DNA of 64,000 nucleotides from the NCBI RefSeq assembly GCF_009789195.1, contig NZ_WSTC01000020.1, forward strand, positions 43,610-107,609, written 5' to 3'. The notes below the pieces were generated by a model. That model made no database searches. It was not told the DNA's origin and saw only the letters and a program-made list of their open reading frames with translations. The stretch is from Paenibacillus sp. MMS18-CY102. GTDB lineage: Bacteria; Bacillota; Bacilli; Paenibacillales; Paenibacillaceae. Each line of letters opens with the position of its first letter. The stretch's first letter is position 1. Below, one piece after another: positions 44,950-53,602 of the stretch. Made by a program: the position numbers and the translations under genes.

Positions 44950-46795
44950 TTAATCCTCCGTTTAACCGGAACCATTCGTTAACCGCCTCTCGTAGAATGG
45001 CTCGCGAAGATTTGGCTTCTTCATAGTGCAAATACTCGTCGTTCGTGTGGTCCAAGCTTGAATCGCCCGGTCCGTACGCAACCATCGGGACGGAAGCCCA
45101 CTTCGTCGCCAGTGTGTTCATGTCGCTTGTTCCCCGCTTCTTCAAATAGCGGATCGTCTTCCCATGTTTGGCGAAGCTGCGGACGAACGATTTCACCAGC
45201 GTGTCCGAACGCGGATTGGCAAAGCCCGGAGTCGCACGAAGCACCTCGACCGTCACGCCTTCCCCAAAGGTTAGATCAACCTTGTCCCTATAGCTGTTGC
45301 CCGCTTCTGGCGAAATTCTGAAATTCAGTATCGCAGTAGCCGTAATCAATCCGCGTTCATTGCGATGCTCGATATCGATCAAAGCGGACAAGCTGTTCGG
45401 GTCGATTTCGCTCACATTACTGCGAATAGCAGCCGCAACTTGATACAGCTCATCGATAGCGCTCACGCTATCCTTCGCTGCCGTATGCTCCTGCGCTCTT
45501 TGAATGGAAATCTGCAGCTTGAACAGCCCGTAATACCCTAACGTCAAGCTGTCTTCGCCGCTCGGTTCGCCGATGATGACCGCGTCCGCCCGATAATGGT
45601 CCCGGATGTAAAATGCGCCTTTCGAAGACGAGATTTCCTCCTCCACGGCACCAATCACAAGCAGTGAGCCGTTCTCAGGCACATCGGCTTCATCCAGCAT
45701 ATGGACAAAGTTGACGAAACAGCCTTTGGCATCCACGACGCCTCTTCCGGTTAACCCGCCTGCGTCGGATCGAACGGGCCACACATGCGGCACCGTATCG
45801 ATATGGCCCAGAAGCAGAAGCGTGTGCGGACCATGGCCTTTGCGGAATACGATATTGCCCGCTTCATCAATATGTCCCGTTATCGACGGGTCTTGAATCT
45901 CTTCGAGCAAAAAACGGGCAAGCTCATGCTCGTCCTCGGAAACCGACGGAATGCGTGCCACTTTATTCAACAGCTCGAAGTCCGCTGGTCCGCGCTCCTC
46001 ATGCCAAAACCATGTCCGGCCGCCATTCTCCACCGAGTGGGGACCGGAAATATTGACATCGCAAACCCCTCGGCTTACCGCCAGGCGGGCTGCTCTTACC
46101 TTCTGCTTCATGCGCCCTTGGACGGATGCGAGCTCTTCGTCCCCATACACATCCGTAATCGTCGAATCTGCGTCCCCGACATCCTGCAGCAGCCCCGCCG
46201 TGCCCGTCACGAAGCGGAGATGATGCGCTTCAAGCTCAACCGCAAGCTCAGCGGCAAGCACGTCTGCATCGATATTGATGTAGGATTCGAGCTCAGGATC
46301 CCAGATCGGCGGCGTCAAGGTTACGACGTCGAATGCAGCCAACGCGGATTGCAGGAAGTTAGCATGGCTGCTCGTATATTGGCCAAATAACGAGTCCCGC
46401 ACGATGACGGTTTTCCGGCCTTGAATGGCTTTGATTGGCTTCGCCTTGCTCCCGCGCACTAGGCCGTGATCGCCGCCTAACTGCGCGAATGTGCTAAGCC
46501 CTTGTGCTTTCAACTGCTCCCGGATCGGAGCCAGAATGAATTCATGGTAAGCGTCCCGGATGTACGGCATCTCTTCCGGTGAACAGTAGCGAACTTCATC
46601 GCCGGACGGCAGCGTCAAGAACGGCATTGGCCGCGATAACGCTTCATACTTCTGGCGTATCGCTTCCGCTCCGCCAGCGACGAGCAACACGCGATTCCCT
46701 CTGCGCGAGATGCGCCCAATTTCCTCGAATATTTGGGGATGATTCACAATTGTGCTGCTGCCAAGCTTAATTACGTATATGCTGCCGCTGCTCAT
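44888..46795 (-). CDS. LysZ-type kinase fused to LysK/ArgE-type M20 peptidase
   Basis: A 635-residue fusion. Residues 1-270 form an amino acid kinase like [LysW]-aminoadipate/glutamate kinase (N-terminal YVIKLGSSTI, LLVAGGAEAI, central QLGGDHGLVRGSKA, INIDADVLAAELA). Residues about 280-635 form an M20 metallopeptidase like LysK/ArgE: LGHIDTVPHVWPV (zinc His), GRGVVDAKG (bridging Asp), VIGAVEEEISS (base Glu), IIGEPSGED, and a late SLDHTNDEY. In LysW pathways the kinase phosphorylates the carrier-bound side-chain carboxylate, and the peptidase releases the finished amino acid from the carrier. One chain thus holds the first and last steps on the carrier. The ATG at 46795 overlaps the reductase stop (TAATG). 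I know no primary-metabolism enzyme with this fusion. Confidence 0.88.
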   Translation of the reverse strand: MSSGSIYVIKLGSSTIVNHPQIFEEIGRISRRGNRVLLVAGGAEAIRQKYEALSRPMPFLTLPSGDEVRYCSPEEMPYIRDAYHEFILAPIREQLKAQGLSTFAQLGGDHGLVRGSKAKPIKAIQGRKTVIVRDSLFGQYTSSHANFLQSALAAFDVVTLTPPIWDPELESYINIDADVLAAELAVELEAHHLRFVTGTAGLLQDVGDADSTITDVYGDEELASVQGRMKQKVRAARLAVSRGVCDVNISGPHSVENGGRTWFWHEERGPADFELLNKVARIPSVSEDEHELARFLLEEIQDPSITGHIDEAGNIVFRKGHGPHTLLLLGHIDTVPHVWPVRSDAGGLTGRGVVDAKGCFVNFVHMLDEADVPENGSLLVIGAVEEEISSSKGAFYIRDHYRADAVIIGEPSGEDSLTLGYYGLFKLQISIQRAQEHTAAKDSVSAIDELYQVAAAIRSNVSEIDPNSLSALIDIEHRNERGLITATAILNFRISPEAGNSYRDKVDLTFGEGVTVEVLRATPGFANPRSDTLVKSFVRSFAKHGKTIRYLKKRGTSDMNTLATKWASVPMVAYGPGDSSLDHTNDEYLHYEEAKSSRAILREAVNEWFRLNGGLNGAIDNSIQGAGTPDPVVSR

Positions 46796-47844
46796 TAAGG
46801 CCACGCTCCTTCCCCTTCTTGAGGCAATCCTTCTTCCTCCGGGAAACCAAAATACAAATTAGCCGCCTGGACGGCTTGGCCCGCTGCCCCTTTGAGCAAA
46901 TTATCGATGGCCGCCAAGGAAACGCAATTTCGCCCTTCCACATACGCACCGGTTTCCGCGAAGTTCGTTCCGTTTACTGTTTTGATCATAGGAGCGCCAT
47001 TGCCAGATGGGATATAGTGGACAAAAGGTTTGTCCGCATAGGCGCTATAAAACGCTTTTCGCACATCGACGGCGGTAACCCCTTCCTTGAGCAAAGAATA
47101 GGAGGTTGCCATGATGCCCCGAGGCAAATCAAGGCTGAATACCGAGAATTGAAGACTAACCGTGCGTCCTAGCTGATCGGATAACGCCTGTTCGATTTCC
47201 GGCTTATGCCGATGGCCATGCAATTTGAATGCCCTAAAGTTATTCGTTCGTTCGGCATGATGTTCTTTCGTCGACTTGCCCCCACCGCTTGAACCTGTCT
47301 TGGCATCGGTAATGACGCGATCCTCGATTAGCCCATGCGCCACTAGCGGATACAGCGTATAGAGCGTCGCCACCGCCATGCATCCCGGCAGATTTATGAC
47401 TTTCTTCGTCCGGTCAATCTCACTGAATTCGGGCACAAAATAATGCCATCCGCCTTCAAACGCATGCTTCAATGTCTCTGGATAATGCCGCTGCAGGAGC
47501 TCGGTGTCTGTGATGCGATAATCGCCGCTCACATTAAACACATAGTCCGCATGTTCGGCCACGCGTGCAATAATCTTCGGCAATTCGCCGGTAGGCAAGC
47601 ATGAGAATACCGCATCGTAATGCCCCTCCAGCTCGGAAGCGCGGCTGAACTTAAGCGAACTGATTTTCTTCTTATGGACCGATGCGGCATAGTACTTGTC
47701 AACCGGAAGCCCGGCATTCGACTCAGACGAAATAAACGCTACGTCAAAACCGGGATGTTTGCGAAGCAGCCTGTACAATTCTGCGCCAGTGAACCCGCTG
47801 CCGCCGAGAATCGCAACCCGCTTCAATCGCGCTTCACCACTCAT
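46795..47844 (-). CDS. ArgC/LysY-type acyl-phosphate reductase for carrier-bound substrate
   Basis: A 349-residue NAD(P)-dependent semialdehyde dehydrogenase of the ArgC/LysY family. The Rossmann start is ILGGSGFTGAELYRLLRKHP. The active-site cysteine lies in NLPGCMAVATLYTLYPLV, and a family block reads TGSSGGGKS then HHAERTNNFRAF. It reduces an acyl phosphate to the semialdehyde. With the kinase domain next to it, and a LysW carrier and LysX ligase in the same operon, the substrate is more likely carrier-bound than free N-acetylglutamyl phosphate. The ATG overlaps the aminotransferase stop by 4 bases. The C-terminus is extended by about 20 acidic/Gly residues. A role in arginine synthesis is possible but less consistent with context. 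Confidence 0.9.
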   Translation of the reverse strand: MSGEARLKRVAILGGSGFTGAELYRLLRKHPGFDVAFISSESNAGLPVDKYYAASVHKKKISSLKFSRASELEGHYDAVFSCLPTGELPKIIARVAEHADYVFNVSGDYRITDTELLQRHYPETLKHAFEGGWHYFVPEFSEIDRTKKVINLPGCMAVATLYTLYPLVAHGLIEDRVITDAKTGSSGGGKSTKEHHAERTNNFRAFKLHGHRHKPEIEQALSDQLGRTVSLQFSVFSLDLPRGIMATSYSLLKEGVTAVDVRKAFYSAYADKPFVHYIPSGNGAPMIKTVNGTNFAETGAYVEGRNCVSLAAIDNLLKGAAGQAVQAANLYFGFPEEEGLPQEGEGAWP

Positions 47845-49163
47845 CCTAGCCGCGCATCCCTTTCGTATACGACTTTCAAATCGCCGCTTTGCTCGACAAG
47901 CTCACGTATCTTCTGCGGGTTCGCATCGACCTTCTTAAATGCTAAGGCGTAAGCCTGAATTCGCTCGTATTCGATCGGCGTCCGAAGCTCCCGGCAGATC
48001 GTGAGCGTGCTGCGCAACATTTTCAGCGTTTCGGGGAACCGGTCCAGATCGTAGCCGAAATCTTCGCGATCCGATAATGAGAACGGATAGCCGTTGCCGA
48101 ACCCCTTCCTGTTCTTGAACGGAAGGTGGCCTGGAATCGGCACGTTCTGCCATTCCCGTGCAAATACGCCTTCGGCATGGATCAACTGCTCTACCGCATG
48201 CTTGACCCGATAATCATCCAGATCCCCAAGCCCTAGACGTTCCGGGTGCAATTTAACGCGGTACATATTGTAGCTATGCTTGTACCCTTCGGGAACGAAT
48301 GGACCGCTGAACAGCTTTGTCTCCTTTAGCGCATTGGTCAAATAAGCAGCGTTTCTCGCACGGATCGCATCGTAATAGGGCAGCCGATCGAGCTGGCTAA
48401 GGCCGAAAGCCGCGGCGATCCATGACATGCGGTAATCGATGCCTGAGGCATCCAGGAACGCGAGCGCACGCTCGTAGTCTTCTTTTGCCCGGAAAAACGC
48501 GATGCCGCCTTCGCCGCCAACAGGGAAATTTTTGTCGGCCATCAGGCTCTGTCCCGCACCATCGCCAATCGATCCTGCCACTTGCCCGTCAATCGATGCG
48601 GAATGGGCATGGGAAGCATCCTCGACTAGCCGCAAGCCATGCTTATCTGCCAATTTGCGCAAGGCATATAAGTCGACAGGCAAGCCATGTACGTGAACCG
48701 GCATGATCGCTTTTGTTTTGCGCGTAATCGCCTGCTCTACCTTCGTAGCGTCCAAGCAATACGTAATCGGATCGATATCCACGAATATCGGAATCGCTTT
48801 GGCGGCAACGACCGCTTGCGCGGTTGCGATGAACGTGAACGCGGGCACAATGACCTCGTCGCCCGGCTGTACGCCTACGCCAACGAGCGCAAGATGCAGG
48901 CTCGATGTCCCGCTTGACGTTGCAATCGCGTAATTGGCGCCCACATAATTGCGATAAGCTTCCTTGAACTCCTCGACGACGCTTTCGCCGTCTTGTTGAA
49001 TGGAGACGAACATTTGGATGACGTCTTCTTTCGTAATAATGGGGAAATTGGTTCTGCGAACGTCTTCTGGTATGATGGCTGGCCCACCGTCAACAGCGAG
49101 TGGAGACTGAATCCACTCCTCCTCGGGCAGCTCCAGCGGTTTGCGAATGAAGTCGGTTTTCAT
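47841..49163 (-). CDS. DegT/DnrJ/EryC1 family PLP aminotransferase
   Basis: A 440-residue PLP enzyme of the DegT/StrS sugar aminotransferase family. Typical blocks are NYAIATSSGTSSLHLAL (PLP phosphate), PAFTFIATAQAVV, PIFVDIDP, VEDASHAHSA (Asp that pairs with the PLP ring N) and MADKNFPVGGEGGI with the Schiff-base Lys. It lacks the long sugar-nucleotide motifs I would expect in a glycosylation cluster, and none are nearby. Its setting suggests it aminates the keto group made by the transketolase on the carrier-bound intermediate. It overlaps the half-length DegT-like gene upstream (ATGA) and the reductase gene downstream. The exact substrate is inferred. Confidence 0.88.
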   Translation of the reverse strand: MKTDFIRKPLELPEEEWIQSPLAVDGGPAIIPEDVRRTNFPIITKEDVIQMFVSIQQDGESVVEEFKEAYRNYVGANYAIATSSGTSSLHLALVGVGVQPGDEVIVPAFTFIATAQAVVAAKAIPIFVDIDPITYCLDATKVEQAITRKTKAIMPVHVHGLPVDLYALRKLADKHGLRLVEDASHAHSASIDGQVAGSIGDGAGQSLMADKNFPVGGEGGIAFFRAKEDYERALAFLDASGIDYRMSWIAAAFGLSQLDRLPYYDAIRARNAAYLTNALKETKLFSGPFVPEGYKHSYNMYRVKLHPERLGLGDLDDYRVKHAVEQLIHAEGVFAREWQNVPIPGHLPFKNRKGFGNGYPFSLSDREDFGYDLDRFPETLKMLRSTLTICRELRTPIEYERIQAYALAFKKVDANPQKIRELVEQSGDLKVVYERDARLG

Positions 49164-49825
49164 GAGGATGGCTTCCTCCTTAATAACGAAATCTTGATGC
49201 AGGCCGCCACGAGCGGGCTAAGCCTGTAGTTGAATTGCGCTGCCGGCTGAAGCTCCGGTGAGCTCTCCTCCTGCGTCCACATCGTCTGCAGGTCGAAGGC
49301 GCCGAATATTTTGAGCCGCTCCGCTTTCTTCCAGACTAGCTCATCATTCGACGCGATCGCGGCGACTGGGCCGAAGCCCAGTCCCGTGAAGTCGAGTACG
49401 AATACGGGAGCCAGTCCGGCGAAATCCCGCACCGCTTGATCCAATTGATGAAGGTTATGGGCGTCAACCGCAATCAAGGAGTATGCGGCTTCCACATGGG
49501 GATCGGAAGTGAGCTGAATGCCCAACCAATTCGTGAATTTACGCTCTTGCTCGCTGGCATAATTAAGGCGCGCCGTCGAGCCATAGCCGATGTCCTGTCC
49601 CCACAATGCCCCATGGACCGCACCTGTGAAGCTATTAAACAAAGAGACGTATCGGGTTTTCGTCAGTTTGGCAATCGCCTTCTCCAGCCCTTTTAATTCA
49701 TGGTCGTTTTTCTCGATACTCATAATAACGCCTGAATTCAGCACTCTCGACAAAACGAACGATAAGGAAAAATAGTGTTCCTTCTCAATCGCTGGCGCTG
49801 CCGGTTTCGTTAATGTATCGCTCAT
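49160..49825 (-). CDS. Half-length, probably non-catalytic DegT-like protein
   Basis: A 221-residue protein with faint DegT-family resemblance. LKGLEKAIAKLTKTRYVSLF and NSFTGAVHGALWG match the substrate/PLP-phosphate region. VFVLDFTGLGFGPVAAIASN sits where the PLP-pairing Asp usually is, and FNYRLSPLVAACIKISLL matches the later NYR-L motif. The segment that should carry the Schiff-base lysine is missing, and the protein ends where a full enzyme would continue for about 200 residues. The gene has a good GGAGGAG site and clean overlaps, so it is unlikely to be debris. It may partner the adjacent full-length aminotransferase. I do not know a characterised homologue. Confidence 0.7.
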   Translation of the reverse strand: MSDTLTKPAAPAIEKEHYFSLSFVLSRVLNSGVIMSIEKNDHELKGLEKAIAKLTKTRYVSLFNSFTGAVHGALWGQDIGYGSTARLNYASEQERKFTNWLGIQLTSDPHVEAAYSLIAVDAHNLHQLDQAVRDFAGLAPVFVLDFTGLGFGPVAAIASNDELVWKKAERLKIFGAFDLQTMWTQEESSPELQPAAQFNYRLSPLVAACIKISLLRRKPSS

Positions 49826-49846
49826 CCTTTAATTACTCCTCCCTGT

Positions 49847-50743
49847 TTACTGAGAATTAACCGTGACGTTTACCTTGTTTTTCTGGCCGATCTTCTCCTT
49901 CACGTATTCAGCAATATGATAGGCCACATCTACACCATGCACTTTCCATGATTTAGCGAATTCCGGATTTTGGTTCACTTCGCAAACGACGTACCGCAGC
50001 TGCTTATAGTCGAAAAATAAATCCGCGCCGTAAATGCCTTCCCCTAATACGCCGACCAAATCCTCGCAAATTGCCGCGATCTCGCCATTGATCTCAATCG
50101 GTTCGATTTCCGCACCAAGATGCGTATTCGTCTTCCAGTTTTCGGCGGACACGCGGCGGAAAGCGACGATCGGCTTGCGGCCGACAATGACGACGCGAAT
50201 GTCATAATCGCCCTTCTCCACGTACTCCTGCACGAGGACGGGAAACGATTGGTGGCTCGGGTCGACCGATTCCCTGGCAGCAATCCAGCCTTCCAAGCAT
50301 TCCTTTCCCGTCATTCTGGCGATTCCTCGCCCCCATGAGGACGTTGCGGGTTTAATGACACAGATGTCCCCGAAGTCCCGTAGGGCGTCGAACAGCTTCG
50401 CAGGGGTGAAAGCGACTTGATACCGAGGCTGCGGGATGCCGTGTTTGATGAATACAATCGCCTGATGAATTTTATTCGTGCAAATGGTAATGGCTTTGGC
50501 CGAGTTCAACGTTTCAATGCCGGCAAGCTCTAGAAGCTGGGTCCGGCTCAACGCGTTTTTCTGTGAAAGGCACCGAATGAGGGCTAGCCCGAATGGCGGA
50601 GCATCGGAGGCTCCAACGGGCAGTTCCATGGAGTCCAAATTCACTGTGACGCGGATGCCAAGCTGGCCGAGATGATCAACGATTCGCTGCTCTTCTTCCC
50701 TCATCTTCGTGACGCACAATAAGATGGCGTTGTTGTTCTCCAT
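49847..50743 (-). CDS. lysX: LysX-type ATP-grasp ligase for the amino-group carrier
   Basis: A 298-residue ATP-grasp ligase of the LysX/ArgX/RimK family. Blocks seen are ALIRCLSQKNALSR, GDICVIKPATSSWGRGIARM (ATP loop), PVLVQEYVEKGDYDIRVVIV, and the Mg-binding VVCEVNQNPEF. In LysW systems this enzyme joins the alpha-amino group of glutamate or aminoadipate to the C-terminal Glu of the carrier. It directly follows the lysW gene. The ATG at 50743 has AGGTG 9 bases before; a GTG at 50755 touching the lysW stop is possible. Which amino acid it loads cannot be told from sequence by eye. Confidence 0.88.
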   Translation of the reverse strand: MENNNAILLCVTKMREEEQRIVDHLGQLGIRVTVNLDSMELPVGASDAPPFGLALIRCLSQKNALSRTQLLELAGIETLNSAKAITICTNKIHQAIVFIKHGIPQPRYQVAFTPAKLFDALRDFGDICVIKPATSSWGRGIARMTGKECLEGWIAARESVDPSHQSFPVLVQEYVEKGDYDIRVVIVGRKPIVAFRRVSAENWKTNTHLGAEIEPIEINGEIAAICEDLVGVLGEGIYGADLFFDYKQLRYVVCEVNQNPEFAKSWKVHGVDVAYHIAEYVKEKIGQKNKVNVTVNSQ

Positions 50744-50755
50744 GGACTGCTGCAC

Positions 50756-50929
50756 CTACTCTCCCCAAGTTTCTTCAATTTCTGGAGCCAATGCAATCGT
50801 GACCAGGCTCGCCTCAACCTGTATTTCATGTTCTTGGCCGCATGATTCGCATTCCACGATCTCTCCTGTTGTCACGCGTTCCTCTACTTCAATATCTGAC
50901 TTGCATACGAGACAGCTTAATTCTGCCAT
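50756..50929 (-). CDS. lysW: LysW-type amino-group carrier protein, 57 residues
   Basis: A 57-residue acidic protein. It has a zinc ribbon of two Cys pairs (CLVC near residues 6-9 and CESC at 27-30), an acidic middle, and the C-terminus ETWGE, close to the EDWGE tail of Thermus LysW, whose terminal glutamate is the attachment site. The length fits LysW (about 54). GGAGGTG lies 8 bases before the ATG. The gene lies directly before the LysX-type ligase, its modifying enzyme. In such pathways the substrate amino acid is held by an isopeptide bond to the last Glu while kinase, reductase and later enzymes act. The short gene is easily missed in automatic annotation. Confidence 0.93.
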   Translation of the reverse strand: MAELSCLVCKSDIEVEERVTTGEIVECESCGQEHEIQVEASLVTIALAPEIEETWGE

Positions 50930-50994
50930 TCTCCTTGCACCTCCAATTAGTATTAAAAAAATGATTTATTATAACGGAATGAATCCCTTATAAC
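50930..50994 (-). promoter_or_regulatory. Possible attenuator hairpin before lysW
   Basis: On the minus strand ATAAGGGAT-tc-ATTCCGTTAT forms a short imperfect hairpin, then AATAAATCA and seven T, between the binding-protein stop and lysW. It could act as a partial terminator that lowers biosynthetic relative to transporter expression. A TATAAT in the same stretch has no convincing -35 box. Confidence 0.35.
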
Positions 50995-52647
50995 TTACTT
51001 TGCGGCAATGTCCCATTCTCTCACGTTATTAAACGTGCCGAGGTTCAGCGGTTTGCCAACCGAAACATCCTTGGATACGACTTGAAGCCGTTTCTCGGAA
51101 TAGACGGCGAGCGTCGGCACGTCTTCGTGCAGCACCTCTTGCAGCTGGTTGTAAATCGCATGGCGCTTCGCCTCGTCAATCTCTTGCTCGCCTTTGGCGA
51201 TCAAATCGTCGACAATCGGATTTTTGTACCGAATGACGCTTTCGGGATCATCGCTCTTATAGGTCGTGAAGTAGAGGCTAGGCTCGATGTAATAATCCCT
51301 TGTAAAAATCGTGATGTCATGCTCGCCCTTCTCGACTTTATCGATAAGCGTAGGGAAATCGAACTTCTGAACATCGATTTTGAACCCTGCGGATTCCAAA
51401 TTTTGCACCAAAATATCGGCTGCTTGCTCGCGGATCTTGTTGCCAACCGGAATAAGGAACGTAAGCTTGCGGCTGGCATCCCACCCGGCTTCTTGCAGCA
51501 GCTGCTTCGCTTTCTCCGGATCATACGGATAAGGCTTGATATCCTTGTTGAAATACGGATGCGAGCTTGGGACGCCGCCGTCGATAATTTCCGCTTGGCC
51601 CTTGAGCAATTGCTCCACGATAAGCGGCCGATTGATGGCGTAAGCAATCGCTTGGCGGACTCGCTTATCCGGCAGCTTCTCCACGTTGAAGAATAGCTCC
51701 GCAGGCTCCGAAGCCGTGGCGGAAGTAACGTTGACGTTGTCCAAGCCCTTCACCTTGTCATAATCCGTAATCGGAACTAGCCCAACAGGCAGCGAATTCA
51801 TTTGGATTTCTCCGGTCTGCAGCTGCGCGACCAGATTGGCCGCCGGCAAAACTTTAATGAAGATCTTATCGATCTTGGGAGCGCCTAAGTAGTACTGCTC
51901 GTTTTTGGTTACCTCGACAAACTGCCCCTGCTCATATGCAGCGAATTTGTACGGGCCAACCGTCACTTCTGGCTTCTGGAAGTAGGCGTTCGTCGACAGC
52001 TCTTCCGGATTAACCCCCTTCAAGATATGCTCTGGAAGGAAATTCACCTTCGCGCCGAATCTTTCTTTGAATACGAGCGGATCGATCGGCGTTTTGGTCT
52101 TGATCTCGAACGTATGCGGGTCGATCACGTGGAGCCCCGAAATTTCCGTGACGCCTTCCTCTAGCTTGCCAGAGTCGTTCAGCCCTTCAATGAAGCTTAG
52201 CTGGAACGAGGTTTCGACTTTGGCATGAAGCGCAAGCTTGAGCGTGAACGCAACGTCAGCTGTCGTAAACGGCGTTCCATCGTTCCACTTCGCATCCGGA
52301 CGAAGCTTGACAGTGAACGTCTGCTTATTCTTAGTCTCTACGGATTCCGCCAGTTTGGGAACAAAATCGGCAGAATCCGTCACGTCTAGCAAAGCATCGT
52401 TAAGCAATGCAATGGGGGCAAGCGATGCTGAATTGTCTTGCGTGTTAATCTGGTTTAGCGTGACCGGCGCGTTGACGATGCCGATTGTCAACTTCTTCTC
52501 GGCTGGCGCCTGTTGTTCAGTTGCCGTTTGCGGCTTCGGTTCAGCAGGAGCTTCCTCTTTCGTACCGCTTGATTGGCTGCACGCCGCAACCAAAAGGACT
52601 GCGATAGCCGCGGTTATCAATAGGCTAATTCGTTTGTATCGTTTCAT
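50995..52647 (-). CDS. Oligopeptide-type ABC transporter substrate-binding lipoprotein
   Basis: A 550-residue family 5 extracellular solute-binding protein (OppA/DppA type). The signal peptide ends in a lipobox LLVAAC near residue 20, followed by a Ser/Glu/Pro-rich tether. Family blocks are KLRPDAKWNDGTPFTTADVAFTL split around the proline, YDPEKAKQLLQEAGWD, and a C-terminal NPIVDDLIAKGEQEIDEAKR. GGAGTGG precedes the ATG at 52647; the frame runs 34 codons further up without a better start. It closes the transporter operon and directly precedes lysW. It may import a peptide or the cluster's product. Ligand unknown. Confidence 0.92.
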   Translation of the reverse strand: MKRYKRISLLITAAIAVLLVAACSQSSGTKEEAPAEPKPQTATEQQAPAEKKLTIGIVNAPVTLNQINTQDNSASLAPIALLNDALLDVTDSADFVPKLAESVETKNKQTFTVKLRPDAKWNDGTPFTTADVAFTLKLALHAKVETSFQLSFIEGLNDSGKLEEGVTEISGLHVIDPHTFEIKTKTPIDPLVFKERFGAKVNFLPEHILKGVNPEELSTNAYFQKPEVTVGPYKFAAYEQGQFVEVTKNEQYYLGAPKIDKIFIKVLPAANLVAQLQTGEIQMNSLPVGLVPITDYDKVKGLDNVNVTSATASEPAELFFNVEKLPDKRVRQAIAYAINRPLIVEQLLKGQAEIIDGGVPSSHPYFNKDIKPYPYDPEKAKQLLQEAGWDASRKLTFLIPVGNKIREQAADILVQNLESAGFKIDVQKFDFPTLIDKVEKGEHDITIFTRDYYIEPSLYFTTYKSDDPESVIRYKNPIVDDLIAKGEQEIDEAKRHAIYNQLQEVLHEDVPTLAVYSEKRLQVVSKDVSVGKPLNLGTFNNVREWDIAAK

Positions 52648-52705
52648 GCTTATGGCCACTCCTTCGCATTCAATAGGTATGTAACAAGTCTTAGCTGGCG
52701 GTGAA

Positions 52706-53587
52706 TTACGTTTTCGCGTCAAGTGCGTCTCGCAGGCCGTCTCCAACAAAGTTCACGGCCAACACCGCAATGAGAATCATGCAGCCTGCCGGCAGCCAGA
52801 GCCATTGCTGCTCGGTTAATACGGTCAATGACTGTGCGTCGTGCAGCATATTGCCGAGGCTTGCCTGAGGGGACTTCACCCCCATGCCGAGAAAGCTGAG
52901 CCCAGCTTCGCTTAGGATCGTACCGGCTACACCGAATGTCGCGCTCACGATAATAGGCCCAATAATCGCCGGCAGCAGATGGCGGAGCAGAATCCGAGAT
53001 GTACGCAATCCCAACGCGACGCCGGCTTTCATAAAGTCCAGCTCCTTCGCGGACAATACGCTTCCCCGGACGAGCATAGCAATCGTTGGCCATTTGAACA
53101 AAGCGAGCACAATCATGATCGTTGTCATATTGGCTCCAAGCACGCTGACGATTACGAGTACGACCAGCATGTAAGGAAAGCTTAGGAAAATATCGGTTAA
53201 TCGCATGATGGCCATATCCAGCCAACGGCCATAATAACCGGCGGTCATGCCCACGAACGTGCCGAACGCCACATAGATCGCAACCGTCGCGAAACCGATG
53301 AACAACGACACCCGTGTTCCGTAAAGCAGCCGGCTTAAAACATCACGGCCCACTTGATCGGTGCCCAGCCAGTGCGCTGCCGAAGGCTTTGCACCGAACG
53401 AAGGCAACACTTCATTCGGGGGATAAGGCGCCAGCCACGGGGCAAACAAGGCGGCCAGAATCAGCAAAATCGTGACAGCCAGCCCCCAGACAGCGAGCTT
53501 GTGCCGAAAAAACTTCCGTCTCGCCTGCCGAGCGAAGCTTTCGATCCTGGCATTCGTTTGTTCCAAGGGCCATGCAGTCGCGGTCAT
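52706..53587 (-). CDS. Peptide ABC transporter permease, OppC/DppC type
   Basis: A 293-residue inner-membrane permease with an N-terminal cytoplasmic stretch and about six hydrophobic helices. The OppC N-terminal domain block is RRKFFRHKLAVWGLAVTILL. HWLGTDQVGRDVLSRLLYGTR is the classical DppC signature. The ATPase contact loop (EAA motif) is ALGLRTSRILLRHLLPAI. GGAGGAAG precedes the ATG. It pairs with the OppB-type permease upstream. Confidence 0.94.
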   Translation of the reverse strand: MTATAWPLEQTNARIESFARQARRKFFRHKLAVWGLAVTILLILAALFAPWLAPYPPNEVLPSFGAKPSAAHWLGTDQVGRDVLSRLLYGTRVSLFIGFATVAIYVAFGTFVGMTAGYYGRWLDMAIMRLTDIFLSFPYMLVVLVIVSVLGANMTTIMIVLALFKWPTIAMLVRGSVLSAKELDFMKAGVALGLRTSRILLRHLLPAIIGPIIVSATFGVAGTILSEAGLSFLGMGVKSPQASLGNMLHDAQSLTVLTEQQWLWLPAGCMILIAVLAVNFVGDGLRDALDAKT

Positions 53588-53602
53588 CCAGGCTTCCTCC
53601 CG

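Noticed and set aside
40624..50929. Primary lysine or arginine biosynthesis operon
   Set aside because: No homocitrate or acetylglutamate synthesis genes and no argF/G/H are present; instead a transketolase pair, DegT proteins, dipeptide-type ligase and exporter are interleaved.
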